Of a stretch of 64,000 nt of DNA, positions 54,123 to 63,261 are shown one piece after another. The DNA comes from Nemertoderma westbladi. Lineage: Eukaryota > Xenacoelomorpha > Nemertodermatida > Nemertodermatidae. The notes under the pieces were generated by a model. It was not told where the DNA came from, searched no databases, and worked only from the letters and a program-made list of their open reading frames with translations. The stretch covers positions 1 to 64,000 of the forward strand of contig JAUCBJ010008054.1 in the NCBI GenBank assembly GCA_032718475.1, in the 5' to 3' direction. The position numbers and the translations under genes are program-made. Position 1 is the first letter of the stretch; each line of letters starts with the position of its first letter.

Positions 54123-54962
54123 ATTCCACCGACGATCTCCGTACCGGTCGAATTCACCAACAACGTGGGCCCGGGCAGCGCCCCCTGGGATGCGATTCGT
54201 CTTTGCCTACATGATTATATAAAATGTGTAAATGAAACATAAAAAAATATGGATATTCTTGTCCCATGCATTTTTACAAGTATTTTTGTTATTCTATAAA
54301 TATTACAATTCAACATACTGTATGTAGTAATTCAACTAATTAATATAATTCAAAAGCTTGAGTTCTAATTTTTGCTGTTAGTTTTTGTAATTATGATAAC
54401 TTTTATCCAAAAATACATTAGGTTCTAAAATGTCAAACATGTGAGTGCCATATAGTTAGTTTTTTAGTTTATACTAATATGATTCAATACAGCAAATGTA
54501 TTGTAGTTTTGTATTATATTGTTAGCTTATCCAATTCCGCTAACACCCCACAAAGTAAGCCGTTAAGCAATATTGGGAGCACGAGGTTGGGTAATCAACA
54601 ACTCGTGTCACCCCAACAAAGTGGGAAGGAGATACGCACAATAAGGGTCAGGGGTCACACCCCTGACAGAGAGAGAATAGCAGGAGTGAAGGGAAAACAC
54701 TCCAAAGGGCGCCAACAAGGTTATACCAGTTACACATTATTGCTGTATTACCGGTCAATGGTGCTATCTGCTATCATCCAATATATATTATTAGTACGAC
54801 TATATACAGGATTCAGGAACACAAACTCTTATCCTTTTCCATCACACGGTGTGGCTGACGCATACGAAACGACACCGGATAAACCGGGATCCTCTCGGAT
54901 CCCGTCACAGTCTCAACTCTAGGCCTGCCGAACTGTGACTGATAGCCACTGAAAGACCAAAG
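54123..54962. other. Stretch upstream of the gag-like ORF
   Basis: AT-rich at first, then GC-richer from 54.53 kb to the ORF start. This is the expected position of a retroelement LTR and leader, with inverted words GTGTCACCCC/GGGGTCACAC near 54605-54660 and GGATCC near 54890. No matching second LTR and no tRNA primer site were found. Confidence 0.35.
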
Positions 54963-56078
54963 ATGAGTCGGAAAGGAAAGACAACACCGCCGCGGACCCC
55001 GGACGACAACTCAACGATCCGCGAGGCCACGGCCCGCAATCCGGCAACCCAAGAGAAGGGGGGCCGTCTACAACGAGAAGGTGAGGGCGAGTTGGAAGGA
55101 GAAAGAGACGAGTCGACACACGACGGCGGTCGACGTGCCGATGTTGCCGGCCAGCCACAGGCCGAGGGCGACAGATGGCCCACCGGAACTGCAACGGTGG
55201 GGCCGCCGGTACGACGTCGGACCCGGAGAGATGGAGGAGAGGTCGGCGACGAGGACGTCGGGGTTTCTGATTGACTTCGACGGGCCTACAACGCGACCCG
55301 GAAGTTACTTAAGGAGGCCAAGGAGGGGGCGAGGATAGACGAGGTAAAGCTGACAAAGGGACTAGGTGAGTCGGATAAACATTTTAGTTATCTAATGCGC
55401 TTCGGGCAGAGAGAACTGACCAAGGAGAGAGCGAGAGGGGTTGCCGAGGAACTGTGTGATTTATGGCGGTGTAGGGGTATGCAACCTAGTGTAGTGTACA
55501 TAGGGCCATACTTAGTCGATGCCCGGGGAATAAAATTAGTGGGTTGGAGAAGACCTGAGGAGGGCGAATCCGAGGTTAATCCCGAGGATTCGGTCTCGTC
55601 GGTCGGAGGGAATTCCAGTTCCGGGAGGCGGGGGAGAGTTAGTAGGACGGGAAGGCGGAGGGAATCCGTCACAACCGATAAGTCCGCTACATCCTCCGCA
55701 AAAGAAAGACGGGTGATGGAAATAAATGCGGTGTACCATCTCGATCTGATAGCGCAAGACCAGAGAGAAATACAGAGACAGTTAGAGGAAGGGGGTGTGC
55801 TATTAGAGAAGGAAATTGAACTGGTTAGAGAGACCGGAGAGAGGGCCGAGAGAGCCGCGAGAAGCTTTAGAGAGAGTGAGGGAATAGGGTGGAAGGAACG
55901 AGAAGAGCGTGAGGCGAGAGAGGAGAGGGAGCGTAAAGAGCGCAAGGCGGAACGTAAAGAGCGTGAGGCGAGAGAGGAGAGTGAGCGTAAAGAGCGCGAG
56001 GCGGAATGTAAAGAGCACGAGATGGCGAAGGAATTTTTAAAGGTGGAAGTCACTTGGGTGTATTTAAAGGCTGTTTGA
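54963..56078 (+). pseudogene. Gag-like coiled-coil coding region, one frame change
   Basis: A first frame (54963-55274, 103 codons from ATG) is GC-rich and charged (MSRKGKTTPPRTPDDNS start). A second frame, open from about 55272 to 56078, continues with AYNATRKLLKEAKEGARIDE, a folded-looking domain (LCDLWRCRGMQPSVVYIGPY), a serine-rich linker, and a long E/R/K-rich coiled coil (about residues 115-220 counted from M55395). The arrangement (disordered N-terminus, small alpha domain, coiled coil) and GC-rich codon use like the Gag-type ORF at 13.6 kb suggest a retrotransposon gag. The end runs directly into the core-like gene of Polinton-like fragment B. The family is not firmly recognised. Confidence 0.4.
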
Positions 56079-56496
56079 GTCCTGGAATTTATGGACGAGT
56101 TAGAAAAGGTCAGTCACTACCAATTGGTTACTTCCCTAATGGAAGATACAATGGCCAAAGAGGGAAGGGTATTCTCGGTAACATATTAAGAACAGTTATA
56201 AAAGTAGCCAAGCCAATAGCTAAAGTGGCTGTAAAGTTGGAAAATTTGTACGAAAATCAGTTATACCAGCTGGAAAAAAACTTAAAAATTAAAAAATTAA
56301 AAAAAAAGTAAAACATATAGCAATTAAGGCAGCTTCTCGAATGAAGCCTAGTACACGAAAAGTAGCTAAACAAATTTATAAAGAGGTCTTAAAAACAGGA
56401 AAGTCAATCAGCAACTCCCCAACTATAAACGAAGGTCGACAGGGAATTAGGAAGAAAAAGAAGAACAAACATTGTGAAGATATATTTGGTGAATAA
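56054..56496 (+). pseudogene. Small basic core-like (pX-type) gene, fragment B, frameshifted
   Basis: The first frame (to 56311) has FKGCLSPGIYGR, a GQRGKGILGN block and a lysine-rich helix. It fails in a nine-A run near 56300. A second frame (from about 56311) continues the same kind of protein with SRMKPSTRKVAKQIYKE and ends NKHCEDIFGE at 56496. The block order is the same as in the intact 186-residue core-like protein of fragment A (FRGG, GEGIF, MKPSTR, HCE). The true N-terminus is missing because the fragment starts at about 56045 against a gag-like ORF. A single-base indel in the A-run explains the break. Confidence 0.6.
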
Positions 56497-56504
56497 TAAT
56501 AATA

Positions 56505-57755
56505 ATGGCAACTGTAACAAAAAGAGAAATTGCTCTATTTGATTCTAAACTATCGCAAACTGAATTTGCATCTTGTCATGTACAGGAAGTCCACCTTATA
56601 TCTCCTTTGCATGCGAGTTCACTCATTAATGAATTCGATTTTGGGACATCTGATCGCTTCTATACGCCACTGCATAAGACGCTATTGGAAATTCCTTATG
56701 AAGTTGGCTGGGATGCTCGTGAGGGGGAGGCTTTAGTCCATCATACAAACTATCCTATTAATACACTATTTAGTAACCTACAACTACTCCTTAATGATCA
56801 AGAAGTTGAGACGGCAAATAATCATTATGCACAGAAAGGTATATTCCAAGTTATTTTATTCTCAGACAATGATCTCAAGAAAACAACATTACAAGCCGGT
56901 GGATTCGTTAAACCAAGTGATACAAATGGAATTGCTGTTGCTAATGTTATTGCCCCTAATAAACATAAGCGTCAAATCATTGGTCCTATAATTAGTGACA
57001 TTTTTGCCCAAGGAAAAGCAATTCCTCCTGGTGTTTCTATTAAAATTAGATTTACACGTCATTCAAATTCATTTTTTATCAAATCTGATGGTAATGTAAC
57101 AAACCCTCGTGTTCAAATTACCTATGCCGTATGTCACGTGACTAGGTATGAACTAAATAGTGAAATAATGCGAGCACATCAAATGGGTCTTCAAAAGGAT
57201 GATTTTAAATTTCCTTTAAACAAACATCTTGTTACAACATTTACTATTGCAAGAGGAACCAACACACATACCCGAAATGACCCATTTCAAGGTACTTTAC
57301 CTAAATTTGTTGTCATGGCAATGACCAATCAGACCAATTTAGCCTACAGTGGATCATTTACATCCGACCCTTTATTATTTAATCATTTTAATATAAATCA
57401 TGCCGAATTGAATGTTGATGGGAAAATAATTAGAGGAAGGGCATTTAAACCTAATTTTCCCAACGATACTTTCATGAATGAATACCTTGCCTTTCAATTG
57501 ACTTTGAATGATTATATGCTTGGATCAGGAAATGCTATTAAACCTGATGATTACAAAAACTACTATCCGTGGCTAATTTGGGACCTTACAGCTAATAACG
57601 ACTTAATTGACCAATTTCAACCAAAACAATTTTCCAATGGAATATTGAAATTGCATTTTGGGACTGGTTTACCTGAGACAGTAAATGTGATTCTATTATG
57701 TGGATATGATGCAATGATGAGAATCAGTCTCGATGGACAAGTTCGCATATTCTAA
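56505..57755 (+). CDS. Probable major capsid (double jelly-roll) protein, fragment B
   Basis: An intact 416-residue frame, homologous along its length to the 419-residue protein of fragment A. Shared landmarks are an IALFDSKLSQTEFAS/LDLFSTQPIQTEFKA start, LLLNDQEVETANNHYAQ, PPGVSIKIRFTRHSNSFFIK, VVMAMTNQTNLAYSGSFTSD, HFNINHAELNVDGK, and LIWDLTANNDL...NGILKLHFGTGLPETVNVIL. Identity looks well below half, so the two fragments are different lineages, not a recent duplication. It lies 8 bp after the core-like gene and 3 bp before the protease, the same packing as in A. Capsid function is inferred from family membership and context. Confidence 0.75.
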   Translation: MATVTKREIALFDSKLSQTEFASCHVQEVHLISPLHASSLINEFDFGTSDRFYTPLHKTLLEIPYEVGWDAREGEALVHHTNYPINTLFSNLQLLLNDQEVETANNHYAQKGIFQVILFSDNDLKKTTLQAGGFVKPSDTNGIAVANVIAPNKHKRQIIGPIISDIFAQGKAIPPGVSIKIRFTRHSNSFFIKSDGNVTNPRVQITYAVCHVTRYELNSEIMRAHQMGLQKDDFKFPLNKHLVTTFTIARGTNTHTRNDPFQGTLPKFVVMAMTNQTNLAYSGSFTSDPLLFNHFNINHAELNVDGKIIRGRAFKPNFPNDTFMNEYLAFQLTLNDYMLGSGNAIKPDDYKNYYPWLIWDLTANNDLIDQFQPKQFSNGILKLHFGTGLPETVNVILLCGYDAMMRISLDGQVRIF

Positions 57756-57758
57756 ACA

Positions 57759-58217
57759 ATGCTAAATTCTAGAGACTTAAAGAACTTTGAAATTGGTAAA
57801 CACTATTTAGGTTGCTTTGCCAGTAACCAAATACCGAAGTTGGTGAATAAAGGTCAGGAATTTGGTTTAATAAGTAATACCCAAGGCAGTCATTTACCTG
57901 GTTCCCATTGGGTCTGTATTTATGGTAACAATCACAGAGCTGAATATTTTGACTCATTTGGTCAGTATCCTCCACCTCAAATAGAAACTTGGTTGAATAA
58001 TAATACAATGACATGGAGACGAACAAGGCGTATCTACCAACACCCAAAGTTTACTACATGTGGAGGGTATGTGATTTTTTATTTGACTAAAAGACCTTAT
58101 ATACATAATCCATTGGGGATATTTACTGATAATCTGTTTTTAAATGAAAAGATACTTGGATGTTGGTTTCGTAACTATGCAAAAATTGTTCAAAAGGATT
58201 TAAAAAAAAGTCTATAA
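57759..58217 (+). CDS. Adenain-type cysteine protease (Polinton PRO), fragment B
   Basis: An intact 152-residue frame with the same catalytic arrangement as the protease of fragment A: His50 in PGSHW, Asp65 in EYFDSFG, Gln94 and Cys101 in TTCGGYV. The N-terminal GKHYLGCFASNQIPKL matches GGHYLGVFPANKLPKL of A. The ATG is 3 bp after the capsid stop. The C-terminus is basic (QKDLKKSL). All recognisable active-site residues are kept. Its role would be to process capsid and core precursors of the element. Confidence 0.85.
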   Translation: MLNSRDLKNFEIGKHYLGCFASNQIPKLVNKGQEFGLISNTQGSHLPGSHWVCIYGNNHRAEYFDSFGQYPPPQIETWLNNNTMTWRRTRRIYQHPKFTTCGGYVIFYLTKRPYIHNPLGIFTDNLFLNEKILGCWFRNYAKIVQKDLKKSL

Positions 58218-58305
58218 TTTATTATTATTAATATAATTATTAATGTTCTCAAACTATAATCAATACATATCCTGAATTAATCCATGTTTGGAAGCTATAT
58301 ATAAT

Positions 58306-58530
58306 ATGAGTGGAAATTCTTATTCGGTTGGTGTATTACCTAAGGTACTAGCAACATCAGTGATTGATTTTCAATTTTACAAATTAAGCAATGGAGAAAT
58401 AGTCTTCAAGGAAATATCAGTGGCAGATGACTTTGGAATAAGCAATTTCATAATAAAACCGCCATTGAATAGAAGTCTAAACAAAAATGATATTGTGATA
58501 ATCGGTTGGATAGAGAGAAATGGGAGCTAA
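58306..58530 (+). pseudogene. DFQ-motif protein of fragment B, truncated
   Basis: From ATG 58306 (the frame is open from 58288) the segment VIDFQFYKLSNGEIVFKEIS and FIIKPP match the DFQ-motif protein of fragment A (FVDFQYYK, VFKEFAIFD, FLIKGPP). After about 70 codons the frame runs into a GGGAGC minisatellite and stops. About two thirds of the protein, including the Cys/His-rich half, is missing. Confidence 0.6.
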
Positions 58531-59062
58531 TGGGAGCTATGGGCAATGGGATCTATGGGAGCCAATGGGAGCTATAGGAGCCAATGGGAGCTATAGGAGC
58601 CATAAGGAGTCATAGGGAGCTATGGGGAGACTCCTCGGCTAATGGGAGCAATGGCCAAGGGAGCTATAGGAGCCATAGGGAGCTAATGGGAGCTATGCGC
58701 AATGGGAGCTATGGGAGCCAATGGGAGCTATAGGAGCCATAAGGAGCCATAGGGAGCTAATGAGAGCTATGGGCAATGGAGCTAATGGGAGCTATGGGCA
58801 ATGGGAGCTATGGGAGCCAATGGGAGCTATAGGAGCCAATGGCAGCTATAGGAGCCATAAGGAGCCATAGGGAGCTAATGGGAGCTATAGGGAGCTAATG
58901 GGAGCTATGGGCAATGGGAGCTATGGGAGCCAATGGGAGCTATAGGAGCCATAAGGAGCTATAGGGAGCTAATGGGAGCTATGGGCAATGGGAGCTATGG
59001 GAGCCAATGGGAGCTATAAGAGCCATAAGGAGCCATAGGGAGCGAGTGGGGGGGGGGGGGGG
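58505..59062. repeat. GGGAGC minisatellite with a terminal G-run
   Basis: Units of AATGGGAGCTATGGGC, GGGAGCCAATGGGAGCTATAG and GGAGCCATAAGGAGCCATAG type alternate over about 540 bp, ending in a G-run at 59047-59062. It separates Polinton-like fragment B from the Penelope-like RT and has eaten into both. Confidence 0.9.
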
Positions 59063-59088
59063 CTGGTCCAAAGCGGGGCAATCCCTCA

Positions 59089-60633
59089 CTACTCAAAAGC
59101 TGCTCCGAAAGTGATAAAGTGCTTCTTGAGATCAACATCCCTGCTACAGTTTCGTCGTAGCCTTAAAGCTACACCATACGGTACATACTTGATCTGAGAC
59201 GGTGGGTGAGACGAAGTCCTATGCAAATACTGATGTATGTCCATAGGTTTGAAAAAAATATCTGTTTGAATGGTTCCATGGGCGTCAATGAAAATTTTTA
59301 GGTCCAAAAAATTAACTTCTCTCCCCCTCTGTTCAGTAACGAATTTAATTTGTCCTGGCTTTACTTGATCATTTAAATCCTCAACTAATTGTTTTAATTT
59401 TAAATCTATATCATGTAAATATAAAACTAAAATGTCATCCCTATATCTTCCAAATTCATCTGGGGAATTATCAGATTGATCTGCAATGGTGTCTATTTTG
59501 CGAGCTCCATAGGCATCAGTGTAAGAACAAGAGTAACTGGGACCCATTGCTGATCCTGAACACTGTGTGTAATGTTTATTGTCAAAAGTACAGTTATTAA
59601 TTTCTAGACATAATTTGAGACCTTCTAGGATACAATCTTTTGGTGGTGCATTAACTGTTAGGAGTTCTGGATAAAGGTCAAGTAATTCTTTGACGCTGTC
59701 AAGTCCATCTTTATTATCTACACTAGGGAAGAAATTTGCAATAACCAAACAAGCAAATTGGGCCGTTGATGGAAGTGGAGCATACTTTATATTATAGTTA
59801 TCTATTTTCTCTAAAAGGTGTAATGTGTTTTTAATGTAGGCTGGATGCTTTGTTGCAAATGGCTTAAGAAAATTTTCAATTAAGATACTCAAATTTTGTG
59901 AAGCAGTTGAACAAGATGATAAAATATTTCTAAGTGGCCAATTGGGTTTGTGGGTTTTTATATTAGCGAAACCAACTCTAGCTTTCGCATGCTTATTAAC
60001 AAGCCATTCTCTGTTGACTTTAATAACTTCAATATGTTTCCATTTGTTAACAAATGCAGCTATTCGTTTTGTATACTCTACTGTAGGGTTTACCTTCCCT
60101 TGCTGTGTAAATTGGGCTGTTTCACCAAGGTAGTTATTTATACCGTCTTTGTAAATTTGTCGTTCAGTTGCAACAAATCTTTTTGAACCTTTATCTTGAA
60201 GGCGCAACACAAAATCGTTGTCTGCCTTTATGTTTTTCATTGCTGCACGTTCGTCCGGGTTCAAATTGTCATTACATTTATTCCTCAGTTTGGGATTAAA
60301 TAAATCTGAATAAATGGCTGAGAGGAAATTGTCTATAGTTTGATTTGTCGATGTTAAATTAAAATAAACACTTCTAGCACCCTTGAAAGGTGGCGCCACT
60401 GTTGAATTACTTTCAGTTTCTTGTAGCTCCAAGTTCAACGGATTAACAATCTGTGTTTTTTCTGTGTTAGTCTTAGTGGCCCTATTAATTTGCTTTTCAA
60501 ATTGGAGAAACTGATAACGAACTTTAGTGGCAAATGATGCAAAATCTAAATGTGCTTCATGAAGCTTTGGTTGCCATGGTAAAGGAACGAAAGAAGGACC
60601 TTTATTTAGAAATAAATACCTTATAATATATAC
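59089..60633 (-). pseudogene. Penelope-like element reverse transcriptase, truncated, catalytic residue changed
   Basis: The frame is open from 60633 to 59089 (514 codons), longer than the part starting at 60438. It begins FLNKGPSFVPLP, the conserved entry of PLE reverse transcriptases. Further landmarks are KTHKPNWPLRNILSSCSTAS, the GSAMGPSYSCSYTDAYGA block, RYRDDILVLYLHD (catalytic DD), VNFLDLKIFID and YGVALRLRRNCS. The region that should hold the first catalytic Asp reads ACLVIANFFPSVD; by pattern the Asp two residues before A-N appears replaced (Val), so the enzyme may be dead. The protein ends soon after the RT-thumb region, and no GIY-YIG endonuclease follows; a minisatellite abuts the end. 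There is no 5' ATG. Confidence 0.75.
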
Positions 60634-60659
60634 CTACCCATTACTGTTGTAATGATCAA

Positions 60660-60985
60660 CAGGTTTTTAAACAATATTTTTTATTTGTATAATAATTTCA
60701 ATTATTTTTTGCCGGTATTATATATTTTTAATTATTACTTTTTATTACTTTATATTTGTACCTATATTAAACATCTATATCGTCTTATTTTTATATTTTC
60801 TAAATTGAATCATAAACCATTTTGAAACCCATTAGGCCATTTCGTGCTCATCAACCCCCTTGATTAGTATAGTTTACCTCTTTAAATATAACGGGGGATA
60901 TATATAAATTGCCAGTGAGTTTGTTTTTGCTGCTCATATAAATGGGAGGAGTTCAGGTTATTAAACAACGATATATATCTACATA
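60660..60985. other. AT-rich spacer, no gene recognised
   Basis: About 330 bp of AT-rich sequence between the RT remnant and a satellite array. Confidence 0.4.
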
Positions 60986-60989
60986 AATA

Positions 60990-61650
60990 TAGTGCTACTT
61001 GATTGTGTTTAATTGTGGTGTGTTTCCATAGCTGTTTTCTATAGCATTTGTGTTTCCATAGGTGTTTTCTATAGCATAGGTAATTTGAAATCTGCATATG
61101 TTCAATCTTTCTATAATAAAACTGCCCAACGTCTGTGAAAAAAGTCTGTGTTATTGTGTTTAATTAGTCACTTATATAATTGTGTTGTGTTTCCATAGCT
61201 GTTTTCTACAGCATTTGTGTTTCCATAGGTGTTTTCTATAGCATAGGTAATTTGAAATCTGCATATGTTCAATCTTTCTATAATAAAACTGCCCAACGTC
61301 TGTGAAAAAAGTCTGTGTTATTGTGTTTAATTAGTCACTTATATAATTGTGTTGTGTTTCCATAGCTGTTTTCTACAGCATTTGTGTTTCCATAGGTGTT
61401 TTCTATAGCATAGGTAATTTGAAATCTGCATATGTTCAATCTTTCTATAATAAAACTGCCCAACGTCTGTGAAAAAAGTCTGTGTTATTGTGTTTAATTG
61501 TGTCACTTATATAATTGTGTTGTGTTTCCATAGCTGTTTTCTACAGCATTTGTGTTTCCATAGGTGTTTTCTATAGCATAGGTAATTTGATATGTGCATA
61601 TGTTCAATCTTTCTATAATTAAACTGCCAAACGTCTGTGAAAAAAGTCTG
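60990..61650. repeat. 167-bp satellite array, about 4 copies
   Basis: The word CTGCATATGTTCAATCTTTC recurs at 61092, 61259, 61426 and (TGTGCATATG) near 61594, spacing 167 bp. Each unit also contains a doubled GTTTCCATAG-TGTTTTCTA block and AAAACTGCCCAACGTCTGTG. The last copy runs into the 105-bp array through the shared word AAGTCTGTGTTATT. Confidence 0.9.
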
Positions 61651-62205
61651 TGTTATTCAAGAAAAATTCCATTTTTTATATTCAAACTGCCACTTTTATT
61701 CAAGCAACTTGCATTCTTTTATCAAACAAGAGGATCTCGTCCAAATAGAAAGTCCGTGTTATTCAAGAAAAATGCCATTTTTTATATTAAACTGCCACTT
61801 TTATTCAAGCAACTTGCATTCTTTTATCAAACAAGAGGATCTCGTCCAAATAGAAAGTCCGTGTTATTCAAGAAAAATGCAATTTTTTATATTAAACTGC
61901 CACTTTTATTCAAGCAACTTGCATTCTTTTATCAAACAAGAGGATCTCGTCCAAATAGAAAGTCCGTGTTATTCAAGAAAAATGCCATTTTTTATATTCA
62001 AACTGCAACTTTTATTCAAGCAACATCCATTCTTTTATCAACAAGAGGATCTCGTCCAAATAGAAAGTCCGTGTTATTCAAGAAAAATGCCATTTTTTAT
62101 ATTAAACTGCCACTTTTATTCAAGCAACTTGCATTCTTTTATCAAACAAGAGGATCTCGTCCAAATAGAAAGTCCGTGTTATTCAAGAAAAAGGCCATCT
62201 TATAA
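61651..62205. repeat. 105-bp satellite array, about 5 copies
   Basis: GTCCGTGTTATTCAAGAAAA recurs at 61752, 61857, 61962, 62067 and 62172, exactly 105 bp apart. As 105 is a multiple of three, two plus-strand frames stay open across the array. In copy 4 an extra base and a missing base cancel, keeping 105 bp. There is no start context or domain, so it is treated as non-coding. Confidence 0.9.
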
Positions 62206-62289
62206 AAATTAAACAACCACTTATTAATTTTATAACTGCAGGTTTGATAAGCAACTATAATTCTAATAAGCATTAGTTTATTTGAAATT

Positions 62290-62385
62290 TTTTAACCGCT
62301 GGTTTTCCAAAAAAAGCGCCTCGTTCTGGTGTTGCACTTTAAGCGCAACTTTTTTGGAAAACCGGTTTTTAGTAAAAAAAACGCC
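62290..62385. repeat. Hairpin element GGTTTTCCAAAAAA / TTTTTTGGAAAACC
   Basis: GGTTTTCCAAAAAAAGCGC is followed about 35 bases later by GCGCAACTTTTTTGGAAAACC, which can form a long stem. It is probably a small foldback element. Confidence 0.65.
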
Positions 62386-62399
62386 AGTTACTTCTTTCA

Positions 62400-62545
62400 G
62401 TGTACAGACTTACGGTGTTTTGTCATTGTGACATTTGTTTTGTCATTGTGACATTTGTTTTGTCATTGTGACATTTGTTTTTGCATTGTATCTAATGTAT
62501 TTACATGCAGGTTGTACAATGCAAAAAGACCGTAAGTACAAAAAA
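62400..62545. mobile_element. Small MITE with ACTTACGGT ends
   Basis: GTACAGACTTACGGT on the left is matched by ACCGTAAGTAC on the right. Inside, TTTTGTCATTGTGACATTTG occurs three times, then TTTTTGCATTGTA and its inverse TACAATGCAAAAA. Length is about 140 bp. There is no ORF. Confidence 0.55.
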
Positions 62546-62568
62546 TAACGCTGAAGTCAAAATATTAA

Positions 62569-63207
62569 TTGAAACGACAAGTGACATTGGACAGCTACGA
62601 AGTGTCTCTTGTTACTTCATGGGCTAGAACAATGCCGTTGAAGTATATGACTGTACCTCGTGGAGAGCTGCAAGCCGGGACGTTATCCACCGACATTGTC
62701 AGTTTAGTTCAACGCGAGCTGGAGGCTAACTTGAAGGTCACATATTGGATGGATGCGACGTTGGTACTTTGGTACATAAACAGCGAAACATTTAAGTTCA
62801 AGACTTTCGTAGCCAACAGACGGGCTGAAATATTGGACCGGTCGCTCAAACAAGATTGGCGTCACTGTCCAGGGAAGCTGAACCCAGCTGACATCGCGTC
62901 ACGGGGGATGCTACCGATCGACTTTTGTAAACTGGACAATAAATCCTTTTGGTTTAGAGGACCCGATTTCCTACAGCGACCATCAGACGAATGGCCACCG
63001 TTATTCGACGCGACAACCAATACCATACCAGAGGGTGCCGAGATAAAAATTGACACAGTTGTCAAATCTAAAGCGAAAGCCAATGCCAAGGTCAAGAGGA
63101 AACAAGGACGGACGAAATCTGATAACCTGGACGCTAGACCTGACATTACGCCAGATGTCTCACCAGACTCTCGACCAGACGCTTGTATGAATCTTTCACC
63201 GGATTAG
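62569..63207 (+). pseudogene. BEL/Pao RNase H fragment
   Basis: The 212-codon frame (TTG at its left end, so 5' truncated) contains TVPRGELQAGTLSTDIV, YWMDATLVLWYIN, FKTFVANRRAEIL and WRHCPGKLNPADIASRG. These match the Pao-type RNase H region, as also seen at 12.6-12.9 kb. The catalytic Glu (GEL) and second Asp (WMD) positions are present, but the first Asp lies in the lost N-terminal part. After residue about 160 the sequence becomes lysine- and aspartate/proline-rich (DARPDITPDVSPDSRPD). No reverse transcriptase precedes it. Confidence 0.65.
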
Positions 63208-63261
63208 ACCTGACAGTCCTATAAATCCTCGTCCGATTCCAACGGTCGGCTTAACATCGGA

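Noticed and set aside
55388-56053. 221-codon minus-strand ORF rich in Ser/Leu
   Set aside because: It is the antisense shadow of the E/R/K-rich coiled coil, whose codons give Ser/Leu on the other strand.
42450-60633. One composite element combining the capsid module with the Penelope-like RT as its polymerase
   Set aside because: The RT is on the opposite strand, truncated, separated by a minisatellite, and absent beside fragment A. Chance neighbouring insertions explain it better.
61594-62212. Two overlapping 190-200 codon ORFs
   Set aside because: Both are products of the 105-bp repeat, and their starts lie in another satellite. No domain or codon preference is seen.
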